NCBI GenBank assembly: GCA_050180235.1
Contig: JBFXEJ010000006.1
Coordinates: forward strand, 47,176 to 111,175
Direction: 5' to 3'
DNA: 64,000 bases
Source of the DNA: JAABRU01 sp050180235
Lineage (GTDB): Bacteria > Desulfobacterota > Desulfobacteria > Desulfobacterales > Desulfococcaceae
This document shows positions 16,739 through 25,919 of this stretch, piece by piece. A model generated the notes under the pieces. The model did no database searches and was not told the origin of the DNA. It saw only the letters and a program-made list of their open reading frames with translations. Both the position numbers and the translations under genes were made by a program. Position 1 is the first letter of the stretch. Every line of letters starts with the position of its first letter.

Positions 16739-16956
16739 AAGAAGAGTATGATTTTACAAATGCGGAGCAGGGTAAATTTTACAGACCGCTTGAGGAATTG
16801 GAAATCCCGATCTATCTGGACAGGGAAGTAAGAGAATTTTTCTTTAAAAACATCAAAGGCAGGCACAGCAGTTTTTCTTTGAATAAAATTGTCAATTCGC
16901 TAATAAGGCAGGATATAGAAATTTCCAAAAAGCTGCTGCCTGAACAAACGGCATAA
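16735..16956 (+). CDS. BrnA-type antitoxin
   Basis: A protein of 73 residues from the ATG at 16735 (MKEEYDFTNAEQGKFYRP). The motif EYDFxxAExGKFYRP followed by a ribbon-helix-helix-like C-terminus is typical of antitoxins paired with BrnT. Its stop codon lies inside the R'' core of the attC at 16951, so the cassette is compact, ending at the recombination site. Confidence 0.85.
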   Translation: MKEEYDFTNAEQGKFYRPLEELEIPIYLDREVREFFFKNIKGRHSSFSLNKIVNSLIRQDIEISKKLLPEQTA

Positions 16957-17010
16957 CCAGTCATTCAACCGGACAGGGCTATCGCTCTGCCGGTTAATAC
17001 GTTGTTAGAC
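16951..17010 (+). other. attC site
   Basis: A 60-bp site with R'' GCATAAC at 16951-16957 and R' GTTAGAC at 17004-17010. The arms CAACCGG and CCGGTT flank a short loop with GGGC and GCTC. Spacing and cores fit integron attC sites. Confidence 0.75.
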
Positions 17011-17028
17011 CTTGATACAAAAAGAAAT

Positions 17029-17648
17029 ATGATCATGAAAGAAATTCTAAGCAGACTTTCATCAAAAGTGAGTAAATTCTTTTTAAAATCTAAACTAAAA
17101 AATATTCAGGTATTTATCGGATATGTTATTGAGAATCTTGAAGATGCAAAAAAAATAAATAAAGCTCTTGAAGACTGTGGTTTAAGAACATGGTTTGAAT
17201 ATGAATCGTTACTTCCCGGAGATAATTGGAAGATAAAACTTGCAGAAGCTATTCAGGAAAGTGACTATTTTTACTTTCAAATGCTTCGGTATAAAAAAGA
17301 GGACTGATACAGAAAGAGCTAAAAATTGCAACAGATATTCAATCAAAACTGCCACCACATAGAAAATTTATTATACCTGCACGTATTGAAGAATGCTATT
17401 TTGATAATAATAATGAAATATTGTCAAATTTGCAATACGTTGATCTTTTCTGCTCATATGAAATGGGCGTGAATCAAATAGTAAAAGTTTTTCTTCAAAA
17501 TCAAGAGTCAAATATTGAAAAAGTGAAATATACATGTAATAAGTGTGATGTTAATGTGTGGGCGAAACCCAATTTAAAATTTTTTTGCGAATGTGGGCAA
17601 CAATTTTTATCTAATAATAGTATAACATACTTAAACAATTTGAATTAA
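17029..17648 (+). pseudogene. TIR-domain protein with zinc-ribbon tail, frameshifted (cassette gene)
   Basis: The first frame (17029-17307) encodes a TIR start: FIGYVIENLEDAKKINKAL, then CGLRTWFEYESLLPGDNWK and IQESDYFYF. After about 17276 the homology moves to another frame, SNASV, then an in-frame TAA, then KRGLIQKELKIATDIQSK, FIIPARIEECYF and YVDLFCSYEMGVNQIVKVF, which completes a TIR domain. The tail YTCNKCDVNVWAKPN and FFCECGQQF has two CxxC/CxC pairs, like a zinc ribbon. One base loss and one nonsense codon therefore disable the gene. TIR domains of this form are often NADases of antiphage systems. It starts just after the attC at 17004. Confidence 0.75.
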
Positions 17649-17701
17649 AAGAGAACAGAACTAACGGTGGGATAAATCACAAGGGGATACAGGGGAATTA
17701 A

Positions 17702-17986
17702 ATGAAGATTGAAAGTTTTATCTGGTACAGGGATATTGTGGATAAACTTATCTGGAAGCATGAAGTATCCCGTGAGGAAGTTGAAGAGGTTTTTCAGAAC
17801 AAGCCAAGATTTAAAATGATTGAAAAGGGAAGAGTAAAAAATGAGAATTTATATTCCGCCCGTGGGCAGACAAATGCGGGCAGCTATTTGACAATACTGT
17901 TCATATACAAACTGACCAAATAAGCACTGATAGTTACAGCTCGGAATATGGACCCCAAAGAAAGGAGAAGTTATGAAAAAAAATAA
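17702..17986 (+). pseudogene. BrnT-like (DUF4258-like) toxin with in-frame nonsense codon
   Basis: The frame MKIESFIWYRDIVDKL, HEVSREEVEEVFQN, GQTNAGSYLTILFIYK runs to a TAA at 17921. The same frame continues without interruption as ALIVTARNMDPKERRSYE to the next stop at 17984. That continuation is the usual C-terminal motif of this toxin family (SARDMxxxERRxY), so a single codon has become a stop. The antitoxin start at 17973 overlaps the ancestral 3' end, as expected of an intact pair. The truncated 73-residue form lacks the conserved Arg-rich end and is probably inactive. Confidence 0.75.
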
Positions 17987-18257
17987 AAGAGAATCTTTGC
18001 CTGAAGAATTTAAGGATATAGAAGAAGCAGCAAAGTTCTGGGATACTCACAGTCTGGCTGATTATGAGGATTTGCAAAGAGATACAGAGTTTGAAGTGGA
18101 GTTAAAATCAGAAAAAAATTATTTTGCTGTCGAACGAGAACTATCCGATAATATTGATAAATTAGCGCATATCAAAGGGGTTTTGCCTGAAACATTGGTA
18201 AATTTATGGCTTAAAGAGAAAATTCTTGAAAGTCAAAATAGCATGGCTTGTGCATAG
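17973..18257 (+). CDS. Type II antitoxin (CopG/BrnA-like), partner of the broken toxin
   Basis: A protein of 94 residues with a strong AAGGAGA site. The start with LPEEFKDIEEAAKFWDTHSLADYED is highly typical of antitoxins that pair with BrnT/DUF4258 toxins, and the C-terminal part (KLAHIKGVLPETLVNLWLKEKI) is a ribbon-helix-helix-like DNA-binding segment. The frame is intact although the toxin is not. Confidence 0.85.
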   Translation: MKKNKRESLPEEFKDIEEAAKFWDTHSLADYEDLQRDTEFEVELKSEKNYFAVERELSDNIDKLAHIKGVLPETLVNLWLKEKILESQNSMACA

Positions 18258-18286
18258 AGAAAAAGAATCGTTGCTGATTAAACACC

Positions 18287-18350
18287 GTCTAACCAAGCGT
18301 TTCACCGGACAGGGCGGACAAGCCGCCCGCCGCTTAACTTGTTGTTATGC
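18287..18350 (+). other. attC site
   Basis: A 64-bp site: R'' GTCTAAC at 18287-18293, GTTTCACCGGACAGGGCGG, AAGCCGCCC, and R' GTTATGC at 18344-18350. The paired arms and the GGGCGG stem match the sites at 14871 and 43153. This is the clearest attC of the window. Confidence 0.8.
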
Positions 18351-18376
18351 TTTTATAAACGAGAGAAGGTAGGATA

Positions 18377-18480
18377 ATGTCAGCAGTCGCTATTAAAATT
18401 CCCGATATTATTTCATATATAGTTTTTAAGATAAACTTTGTACCCTTGATATTGGTGAATCTTTCATCAGTTTTGTACGT
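18377..18480 (+). pseudogene. Truncated cassette gene start
   Basis: A start MSAVAIKIPDIISYIVF with a GAGAGAAGG site follows the attC by 26 bp, but after about 35 codons the frame runs into the transposase relic on the other strand. It looks like the 5' end of a cassette gene cut by the insertion. The family is unknown. Confidence 0.3.
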
Positions 18481-18484
18481 TCAG

Positions 18485-19001
18485 TTAATCATAAAAATTA
18501 AACAGGGAGACTATTTCATTCTGCATATCCTTAAAATGAAGAAGGGCTTCCCCAACTTTGTTTTTCAGGGTATCAAAAGTCGGGAAATAATGCAGATGAA
18601 TTTCTTTTTCTTTAATTTTTTTCCACAGTTTTTCACCCGGATTGTAATCCGGTGAATATGAAGGGATCTGATAAACAGTAATCCGGTGTGAATATTCCCG
18701 GAAAAAATCTTGAAGTTTTTACAGCGGGTGTCTGTCCTTTTTTTGCCCATGTGCAAGACAGTGAACCCCACTGAGGGAAAGAGGCCTCATCTCCGAAAAG
18801 AATGTAACAGCTTATTTTTTGGGTAATTTTAATAATTTCAGGCCATTGTGTTTCCGGACATTTGCGGCGTTCTTCCGGATTTTTATGACCGGATACAAAT
18901 TCTGCTCTTTGAAACGAAAATCCCATATTCTTCAGTAACTGACTGATATAATGAACATAATAAAAAATTCCGTACCTGTCATATATCAGTTTCTGAATCA
19001 T
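18485..19001 (-). pseudogene. IS630-family transposase relic, internally deleted
   Basis: On the minus strand, IYDRYGIFYYVHYISQLLKN, GFSFQRAEFVSGHKNP, ISCYILFGDEASFPQWGSLS and TWAKKGQTPAVKTS match the first half of an IS630 transposase including the first catalytic aspartate (FGDEASF). The frame then jumps to SPDYNPGEKLWKK, IKEKEIHLHYFPTFDTL and HFKDMQNEI, the C-terminal end with the last catalytic Glu. The central part, with the second catalytic Asp, is deleted and the frame is broken. No clear ends are seen. The stretch 19002-19382 has no gene. Confidence 0.8.
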
Positions 19002-19382
19002 GGAACTCCGCCGGCATGCACCCGTAAAACCGCATTCTAATCTGTCCGATATTTATACAAAAAATTAAATTAAAAAGACAATGTTTTTCTTAAAATCTAT
19101 ATTTCAACTTTGGTTTTTTTATGACACAGAAACTGTTTTCCGCAGAATTTCATTCCGCTGATCCTTCAAAAAGTAAATTGCTAATGCACCAGATTCCTAT
19201 AATGCGTTTCTCTTTCCCCTTTGCTATGCCTAATTTCCATATCTCCCAATGTAACAGTACTGTAACAATTTGGAAAATAATGTATTTTTTCTGTTTTAAA
19301 AGACAATGCGCATTTAAAAACACGCCACCCTTGAAACAGAATGATATTCACAGCAGGACAGACAGGAGAACAGGGACAGACT

Positions 19383-20579
19383 ATGAATGAAAAAAAATAT
19401 AAATCTGCAAAAAAACATCTTTCCATCCTCGGTTCCACCGGTTCCATCGGCAGAAATACCCTGCGGATTGCAGAGATGTTTCCGGATCGTTTTGCCATTA
19501 CCGCGCTCACAGCGAAATCCAATATTGATCTCCTGGCACAGCAGGTGCGGCAGTTTCAGCCTTTGATCGCAGTAGTTTATGACGCGGCAGGAGCGGATAG
19601 CCTGCACAAACTTATTTCCGCTGATACAGACACGGAAATTCTCTGCGGAGAGCAGGGATATATGTCTGCTGCCGCGCATGAAAAAGCAGATACCGTAGTT
19701 GCTGCCATGATGGGCGCGGCCGGTCTGAAACCCACGCTTGCGGCCATTGACGCGGGAAAGCAGATCGCGCTTGCCAACAAGGAAACACTGGTAATGGCCG
19801 GGGAACTTGTGATGAAGCGTGCCAAAGAAAAACACGTGCGCATTTTGCCGGTGGACAGTGAACACAGCGCGATATTCCAGTGTCTTTCCGGACAGCGCAG
19901 GGAAGATTTTGACAAAATCCTGCTCACAGCCTCAGGCGGGCCTTTCCGCAATACACCAAAGGAAGCATTTGCATCCATCACGCCGGAACAGGCTTTGAAA
20001 CATCCCAACTGGAATATGGGACGCAAAATCACCATTGATTCTGCCACGCTGATGAACAAGGGCCTGGAAGTCATTGAAGCCTGCCGGCTTTTTGATGTTG
20101 ACACCGACCGTATTCAGGTGATTGTGCATCCGCAGAGCATTGTGCATTCAATGGTGGCATACAGGGACGGCTCTGTTATTGCACAACTGGGGGTTCCGGA
20201 CATGAAAGGGGCAATAGCGTATGCTTTGTCTTTTCCGGAAAGGCTTCCCATCGGTCAGCCGGTTCCGGATTTTGCCGGGCTGCAAAATCTGACATTTCAC
20301 GATCCGGATTTGGAAAAATTCCCCTGCCTGCAACTGGCATTTCTGGCCTGTGAAAGAGGCGGAACCCTGCCTGCTGTTCTCAACGCAGCCAATGAAATCG
20401 CAGTGGAGGCATTTCTGGACAGAAAAATAAGTTTTACCGCCATTCCGGTGCTGATTCAGGAAATCATGGACAGGCACATGGTAAATGATAATCCCGCTCT
20501 GGATGATATTTTTGAGGCCGACCGATGGGCAAGGGAAAAGACGGAGGAAAGGATTCAGGAGCAGATGGGTAAAAAATAG
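19383..20579 (+). CDS. dxr: 1-deoxy-D-xylulose-5-phosphate reductoisomerase
   Basis: A protein of 398 residues, the normal length. The start at 19383 (MNEKKYKSAKKHLSIL) has an AGGGA site; an ATG 42 bases upstream has none. The NADPH-binding motif is GSTGSIGRNTLRI. ANKETLVMAGELV, LPVDSEHSAIFQCL and TASGGPFR carry the substrate and metal ligands, and ALKHPNWNMGRKITIDSATLMNKGLEVIEA (shown here in two well-known blocks) is the family signature. It makes 2-C-methyl-D-erythritol 4-phosphate in the MEP isoprenoid pathway. rseP follows on the same strand after 174 bp, a neighbour pair common in proteobacteria. Confidence 0.97.
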   Translation: MNEKKYKSAKKHLSILGSTGSIGRNTLRIAEMFPDRFAITALTAKSNIDLLAQQVRQFQPLIAVVYDAAGADSLHKLISADTDTEILCGEQGYMSAAAHEKADTVVAAMMGAAGLKPTLAAIDAGKQIALANKETLVMAGELVMKRAKEKHVRILPVDSEHSAIFQCLSGQRREDFDKILLTASGGPFRNTPKEAFASITPEQALKHPNWNMGRKITIDSATLMNKGLEVIEACRLFDVDTDRIQVIVHPQSIVHSMVAYRDGSVIAQLGVPDMKGAIAYALSFPERLPIGQPVPDFAGLQNLTFHDPDLEKFPCLQLAFLACERGGTLPAVLNAANEIAVEAFLDRKISFTAIPVLIQEIMDRHMVNDNPALDDIFEADRWAREKTEERIQEQMGKK

Positions 20580-20753
20580 ATATTGAAAACCGGGAGGAAT
20601 GCTTATATTTATCCAACTCCGGGAATTTTCCGGAAACTTTACTGCTGCGTTGTCATCTTTGAATTTATGAACCCGGTCTTTCCGTCCTTTGCGGTTATCA
20701 GATCTGACAATGCAGTGAATTTTATTAATTTTTAATATAGGTTAGAAATTATC

Positions 20754-21824
20754 ATGGCTACCAGTGTTTTTGCGTTTATTGTTGTTTTGGGTGTGCTTGT
20801 CTTTTTTCACGAACTGGGACATTTTCTGCTGGCCCGTTTATGCGGGGTCGGGGTGGAAATTTTTTCTTTGGGATTCGGGCCCAGGATTGCGGGCAGAAAA
20901 GTGGGCAGGACAGATTACCGCATATCTGCCATTCCCCTGGGCGGATATGTCAAAATGGTGGGGGAGGAACCGGATGCTGAAATTCCTCCGGAAGACATTC
21001 CCTTTTCATTCACACATAAACCTGTGATAAAGCGTATTCTCATTGTTGCGGCAGGGCCTGTGTTCAATTTTCTTCTTACCATTCTCATTTTTTTCGGGCT
21101 TTTCAGCTTTTCAGGTGTATTTATTGCCAAACCGCTGGTCGGGGATGTGCAGCCGGATTCTCCTGCCTATTCGGCCGGAATTCAGAAAGGGGATATGATT
21201 CTGTCCATCAACGGACAGGCCGTGGAAACATGGGATGAGATGGCAGCAATGATCTCCGGCAGCAATGGAAATGAAATGGCTGTCACCATCCGCCGGGAGG
21301 GGAATGAACTGAGCCTTGGCATTATTCCCAAAACCGTAAGCGGAAAGAATATTTTCGGTGAGGAAACAGAGCGTTATATCATAGGCATCACAGCGTCTCA
21401 GGAAAGGGAGCACAAAACCCTGAATATTTTTGAGGCCATGACCGAAAGTCTGCGACAGACTTGGGAAATCTGCAAACTTACAGTACTCAGTGTGGGAAAG
21501 ATGATTCAGGGAACTATTCCGGTGAAAGAAAATCTTGGCGGTCCCATTATCATTGCACAGATGTCTGGTGAAATGGCAAAAAAAGGATTTTCGGATTTGG
21601 TGTTCTGGATCGCTTTGCTGAGCGTGAGTCTTGGCATTCTGAACCTGCTGCCCATCCCGGTGCTGGATGGCGGTCATCTGTTTTTCTTTTTTATTGAAGC
21701 TATTACCGGAAAACCTGTCAATACCCGTTTCAGGGAGATTGCCCAGCAGGCCGGTTTTTTCATCCTGCTGCTTTTGATGATTTTTGTTTTCTATAACGAC
21801 ATCAGCCGGGTGTTTTTCAGTTAA
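20754..21824 (+). CDS. rseP: Site-2 intramembrane zinc protease RseP
   Basis: A protein of 356 residues. The zinc motif HELGH lies in the first membrane segment (FVVLGVLVFFHELGHFLLA in part), followed by GVGVEIFSLGFGPRI. A PDZ domain spans about residues 120-205 (VQPDSPAYSAGIQKGD). The third zinc ligand and the conserved Asn-Pro-like loop lie in LGILNLLPIPVLDGGHLFFF. It cleaves membrane-anchored anti-sigma factors after a first cut by another protease. It has a single PDZ domain, unlike the two of E. coli RseP, a common form in other phyla. There is no bamA-like gene downstream here; accessory DNA follows. Confidence 0.95.
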   Translation: MATSVFAFIVVLGVLVFFHELGHFLLARLCGVGVEIFSLGFGPRIAGRKVGRTDYRISAIPLGGYVKMVGEEPDAEIPPEDIPFSFTHKPVIKRILIVAAGPVFNFLLTILIFFGLFSFSGVFIAKPLVGDVQPDSPAYSAGIQKGDMILSINGQAVETWDEMAAMISGSNGNEMAVTIRREGNELSLGIIPKTVSGKNIFGEETERYIIGITASQEREHKTLNIFEAMTESLRQTWEICKLTVLSVGKMIQGTIPVKENLGGPIIIAQMSGEMAKKGFSDLVFWIALLSVSLGILNLLPIPVLDGGHLFFFFIEAITGKPVNTRFREIAQQAGFFILLLLMIFVFYNDISRVFFS

Positions 21825-21912
21825 AAAGGGGCAGAGTTTTTCGATCAGTTCATTATGAAATACCTGCAGTACTCTTTCAAGTTTGATTTTATGAGTTGAA
21901 GTATATATAAAG

Positions 21913-21945
21913 AAAAACCGGATTTTTTGGAAAAATCCGGTTTTT
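21913..21945. terminator. Strong hairpin terminator after rseP
   Basis: AAAAACCGGATTTTT and AAAAATCCGGTTTTT form a near-perfect stem with A and T tails on both sides, so it can end transcription from either direction. Confidence 0.7.
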
Positions 21946-22132
21946 GCAACTTACAGATTCAAGGCTGACAGAGTAGTACATGACCAATTTAAATTTTAGA
22001 GAATCACAGAGAACCACTCCTGAGAGGGGAATTGATACAATAAAATCTAAATTAGTCATGCGGTAGATACGGTTCTCTGTATTTGATCAGATCATTTACC
22101 CAACCCTTGTAAAAAATCAGGAAGTTACTCTC

Positions 22133-22218
22133 ATTCACCGTCATTCCCGTAAAAGCCGGAATCCAGTATTTTGAAAATATTACGGATACCGGCTTTTGTC
22201 GGCATTATGGCGGTGAAT
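22133..22218. repeat. 86-bp imperfect palindrome
   Basis: ATTCACCGTCATTCCCG and AAAAGCCGG on the left pair with CCGGCTTTTGTCGGC and GGCGGTGAAT on the right. It ends 39 bp before the start of the methyltransferase gene. Such TTCACCG-CATT-AAGCCGG elements look like mobile short repeats. The remainder of the gap from 21946 shows no gene. Confidence 0.65.
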
Positions 22219-22257
22219 AAGGCAAGTTATCAGAATACTTGCGCGATAAGGATAAAA

Positions 22258-25200
22258 ATGTCAACCCAGCGCACAGAATTAATAAACAAATACAGACAGA
22301 AAGTTGCATCCGCGAGCAAGGAGTCAGTGAAAAAAGAGGCGTTCAAAGACCTGCTCAACCGGCTGTATTCGGGTGAAAAGGAACTTGAGGGCATCATTGA
22401 CAGAATCACGGGCGGAGCGGAACACACTGTACTGAACATTCCCAGAAAGGACAGACTGCACCGGGGAAGTGCAGACACGCTTTACAACTGCATCATCATT
22501 GAATTTGAAAACAGCCTGAAGGTGTCACTGAAACACGCCAAAGAGCAGTTGGCCGGTTATCTGCTGGGGCAGTTCCGATCCGGTGAGGGTTACAATTTCA
22601 CTTTGATTGCAACGGACTGCCTCACATGGAAGGTGTTTGCACCTGATGTTTCCCAGCTTGACTGTCTGGAAAAACTGACAGAGGATCAACTGGTTCTGAA
22701 TGAGGTGGAGTCAGCCTCCTTCACACTTTCGGAAGACAATGCTGATGATTTTTACTGGTGGATTGACCGTTTTCTGTTCAAAGAGCAGAAACAGAAGGCA
22801 ACACTCAGACGCATTGAGGAATCCTTCGGGCATCAGAGCAGCGTGTTCATTGAATCATTCCGACAGCTTCTTGCGCATTTCAGCGATGTCAAAAAATACG
22901 GCGAAGTGCAGGTTTCCCTTGAGCAGTGGAAGCGTTTTCTTTCCATAGCCTACGGCACTTTTGATGACAGTGAAAAAAATTTTCTCATTCACACCTATCT
23001 CAGCATATTCTCAAAAATGCTGGCCTATGCCGCAGTAAGCAATGATGATTACATTGATGATGACGATCTGAAAGGCATCATCAGCGGCGGCATTTTCAGC
23101 AGACACAATCTGCAGAATTTTGTTGAAAATGACTTTTTCCACTGGATAAGCAGTGAGAGAAGTTTCAGCGGTCTGAAAAAAATTTTCCGTCTTGTCGCAC
23201 AGGAAATTTCAGCCTATGATTTCAGTGAGGTTGACGAGGATATTCTCAAGGGGGTTTATCAGGAACTCATAGATCTGGACACCAGACATGCGCTCGGTGA
23301 ATATTACACACCGGACTGGCTGTGTGAAAGAATTGTAAACGAATTTGATTTTAAATCAGGTGATAGGATACTTGACCCGGCCTGCGGCAGCGGCTCTTTT
23401 CTCCGTGCTGTCATTCACCGCATGAAAGAATGCAATCCCGGCATAACAGCAGAAGAAATCAGCACCAGTCTTTATGGAATTGACATTCATCCATTAAGTG
23501 TTCAGATTGCAAAAACCACTGTGCTGCTTGCATTGGGACGTGAAATCACCAAAGCAAAAAAACCTGTTCATATCAATGTGATTCTGGCAAACACCCTGCT
23601 CGCACCCGAAGGCGTTGAAAATCTTTTCGGTGGTGAATTCTCCATGCACATTGATCAAAACAAACTTCGCCTCAGCACAAAAATTTTTGAAAATATGTCT
23701 CTGTTTGATGAAACCATCGAATTTTGTGATGAATTGGCCGGCCAGTCCGTGAACAGGAAGAAAGAAAGCAGAAAAATTTTTCAAAACAATATGTTGAAAT
23801 GGTATAAAAACAGCGGGCCTGATCCAAAAGTCATCGGTAGTTTTTATCAGATTTATGAGTCCCTTAAACTGGCAAAAGAAAAAGGGAGAGACAGCATCTG
23901 GCGATTCATTGTGCAGAACCTTTACAAGCCGTATTTTTTAAAGGAAAAATTTGATTATATAATTGGAAATCCCCCCTGGTTCACCTACAGTTCCATCAGA
24001 AATGAGGAATATCAGAACCAGTTGAAAGAGCTGGCTGAAAGATACAACGTAAAATCTTTGCGTGCAGCCAATATGCCCCATCTTGAGATTGCTGCCATAT
24101 TCATGGCCCATTGCAGCAGTTTTTTCCTGAATGAAAAGGGGAAAATATCTTTTGTTCTGCCGAGAAGTTTTTTCAGTGCGGATCATCACAGCAACACAAG
24201 AAGCGGAGAATCAAAAGGTTTCTGTCTGACACAGATTTGGGATTTGGACAATGTATCTCCTCTTTTTCGTATTCCAAGCTGTGTACTGTTTGCCGGGAAA
24301 TCGAAAATCAAAAAAGCATTCCCTGCTTCCGGTCTCAATGGAATTTCCTTTTCAGGACGAATACCCGGTCACAACTGCAATCTGAAAGCAGCTATCCCCA
24401 AACTGAAAGAGGAATCAGACAGATGGTATTTTATAAAACAGGGAAATTCAACTGCTTTTTCCACCCGCAAAAGTAAACCACAAAACAAAACTAATCCTTA
24501 CAAAAAGGTTTTCAAACAGGGGGCAACGATTGTTCCGCGGGCTTTTTATTTTATACAGATTGACATGGCTTTTGAAAAAGGATGGGAAAAGGATTTTGAC
24601 TGGAAAGACAGGACGCTTCATATCAAAACATCAGAGGATATACAGACTGATGCAAAAGTTCCCTGGAAGGGGTTGAAACTTTCAGGAAAAATGGAAAGCT
24701 GTTTCATTTTCCGGACGGCAATTTCAAAAAGCATTTTGCCCTTTGCGCTTTACAAACCGGATTTGGTTGTTTTGCCTGTGACAGTTGAAACAGACAAAAG
24801 GAATACAAAAGAAATCAGACTTCATTCCGCACGAAAACTTTTGGAGGAAGGATACAGATATGCAGCCCATTGGTTTCAGAATGCAGAGAATATCTGGCAA
24901 ATCCACAGAACCCAAAAGAATGAAAAGATTTCTTCGGAGAACTATTTAAACTGGAACAGCAAATTAACCCAGCAAAATCTTAATGCACCGTATCTGGTTC
25001 TTTACAATACATCTGCCAAAGATGCAAATGCAACAGTTGTAAAAAGAAAAGATTTGGATTTGGAATTTTTTATTGACAGTAAAGGATATTCCTTTGTAAC
25101 CGCAAATTTGGAAGAAGCATACTGGCTTGCAGCAATTCTGAATTCAACCGCACCAAATCTGATGATGAAGGATTTTCAGAGCAAAGGACTGTTCGGTGCA

Positions 25201-25449
25201 AGAGATGTGTGCAAAAAAATCCTTGACATTTACTGGCCGAAATTTGACGGAAAAAACAAGATACATCAGCAGCTTGCAGAATTAGGCAGAAAAGCCCATG
25301 ATTCGGTTTCAGAATTCCTCAAAACCAGCATTAATCCGGAGCATAAAATTGAAGGCATACATCTGGGAAAACTCCGGCTGGAAATCAAAGCCCATCTGCA
25401 CAAAGAAATGAAGGAAATTGACACTCTGGTGAAGCAGATAATGGAATAG
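22258..25449 (+). CDS. Single-chain restriction/adenine-N6 methyltransferase (type IIG-like), copy 1
   Basis: A protein of 1,063 residues from the ATG at 22258, chosen for its AAGGA site and its match to the start of copy 2. The N-terminal region contains SADTLYNCIIIEFENSLK, which could be a degenerate PD-(D/E)xK nuclease. YYTPDWLCERIV leads into motif I DPACGSGSFLRA and motif IV GNPPWFTY (NPPW, gamma-class adenine methyltransferase). The C-terminal half is probably the target-recognition region. Nearly every stretch is matched by the gene at 26290-29517, including DFDWKDRTLHIKTSEDIQTD. The main differences lie after LFAGKSKIKK and around YSFVTANLEEAYWLAA. It presumably acts in host defence as a combined cutter and modifier. 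Confidence 0.85.
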   Translation: MSTQRTELINKYRQKVASASKESVKKEAFKDLLNRLYSGEKELEGIIDRITGGAEHTVLNIPRKDRLHRGSADTLYNCIIIEFENSLKVSLKHAKEQLAGYLLGQFRSGEGYNFTLIATDCLTWKVFAPDVSQLDCLEKLTEDQLVLNEVESASFTLSEDNADDFYWWIDRFLFKEQKQKATLRRIEESFGHQSSVFIESFRQLLAHFSDVKKYGEVQVSLEQWKRFLSIAYGTFDDSEKNFLIHTYLSIFSKMLAYAAVSNDDYIDDDDLKGIISGGIFSRHNLQNFVENDFFHWISSERSFSGLKKIFRLVAQEISAYDFSEVDEDILKGVYQELIDLDTRHALGEYYTPDWLCERIVNEFDFKSGDRILDPACGSGSFLRAVIHRMKECNPGITAEEISTSLYGIDIHPLSVQIAKTTVLLALGREITKAKKPVHINVILANTLLAPEGVENLFGGEFSMHIDQNKLRLSTKIFENMSLFDETIEFCDELAGQSVNRKKESRKIFQNNMLKWYKNSGPDPKVIGSFYQIYESLKLAKEKGRDSIWRFIVQNLYKPYFLKEKFDYIIGNPPWFTYSSIRNEEYQNQLKELAERYNVKSLRAANMPHLEIAAIFMAHCSSFFLNEKGKISFVLPRSFFSADHHSNTRSGESKGFCLTQIWDLDNVSPLFRIPSCVLFAGKSKIKKAFPASGLNGISFSGRIPGHNCNLKAAIPKLKEESDRWYFIKQGNSTAFSTRKSKPQNKTNPYKKVFKQGATIVPRAFYFIQIDMAFEKGWEKDFDWKDRTLHIKTSEDIQTDAKVPWKGLKLSGKMESCFIFRTAISKSILPFALYKPDLVVLPVTVETDKRNTKEIRLHSARKLLEEGYRYAAHWFQNAENIWQIHRTQKNEKISSENYLNWNSKLTQQNLNAPYLVLYNTSAKDANATVVKRKDLDLEFFIDSKGYSFVTANLEEAYWLAAILNSTAPNLMMKDFQSKGLFGARDVCKKILDIYWPKFDGKNKIHQQLAELGRKAHDSVSEFLKTSINPEHKIEGIHLGKLRLEIKAHLHKEMKEIDTLVKQIME

Positions 25450-25469
25450 AACATTCTGCTGTTAAAATG

Positions 25470-25506
25470 AGGAGTGCAGAAATTAAGCAAAACGGTTTTT
25501 TGCACA
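25470..25506. repeat. GTGCA hairpin repeat, short copy
   Basis: AGGAGTGCAGAAATTAAGC, then ACGGTTTTTTGCAC, matches the hairpin half of the repeats at 12533 and 58843. It lies 21 bp after the stop codon of the preceding gene and may act as a terminator. Confidence 0.65.
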
Positions 25507-25625
25507 CTAAAATTTTCGTTTACCTGCTTACCGGATTGGAGTTTTTCATCTCAGAGAAATTTCTTGTTTCCCTGTTTTGCAGGTGATAAAATTCAATAAG
25601 TTGGAAAAAATCAGAGTTTGCCATT

Positions 25626-25907
25626 ATGATCAAATCCTTCAACTGCAAAGAAACGCAGAAGATTTTCAACAGACTGTTTTCCAAAAAAATGCCGCAGAAT
25701 ATCCAACTGAAAGCACGGCAAAAACTTCTTATCCTGGAAGCAGCGGAAGACATAAACGATCTGAGAATACCGCCAGGAAACAGACTTGAGGAACTGAAAG
25801 ATGACAGAAAAGGGCAGTACAGTATCCGTATCAATGATCAATGGAGAATATGCTTTGTCTGGAAAAATGGAAATGTTTATCACGTTGAAATAACAGATTA
25901 TCATTAA
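25626..25907 (+). CDS. higB: HigB toxin (ribosome-dependent mRNA interferase)
   Basis: A protein of 93 residues with the full HigB/RelE-like pattern: MIKSFNCKETQKIFNR, ARQKLLILEAAEDINDLR, PPGNRLEELKDDRKGQYSIRINDQWRICF (blocks of the conserved strand core) and the end YHVEITDYH with the terminal histidine. Toxin-first order with the antitoxin 12 bases downstream is the higBA hallmark. The module sits precisely between the two nearly identical restriction/methyltransferase genes. Confidence 0.92.
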   Translation: MIKSFNCKETQKIFNRLFSKKMPQNIQLKARQKLLILEAAEDINDLRIPPGNRLEELKDDRKGQYSIRINDQWRICFVWKNGNVYHVEITDYH

Positions 25908-25919
25908 GAGGATAACAGA

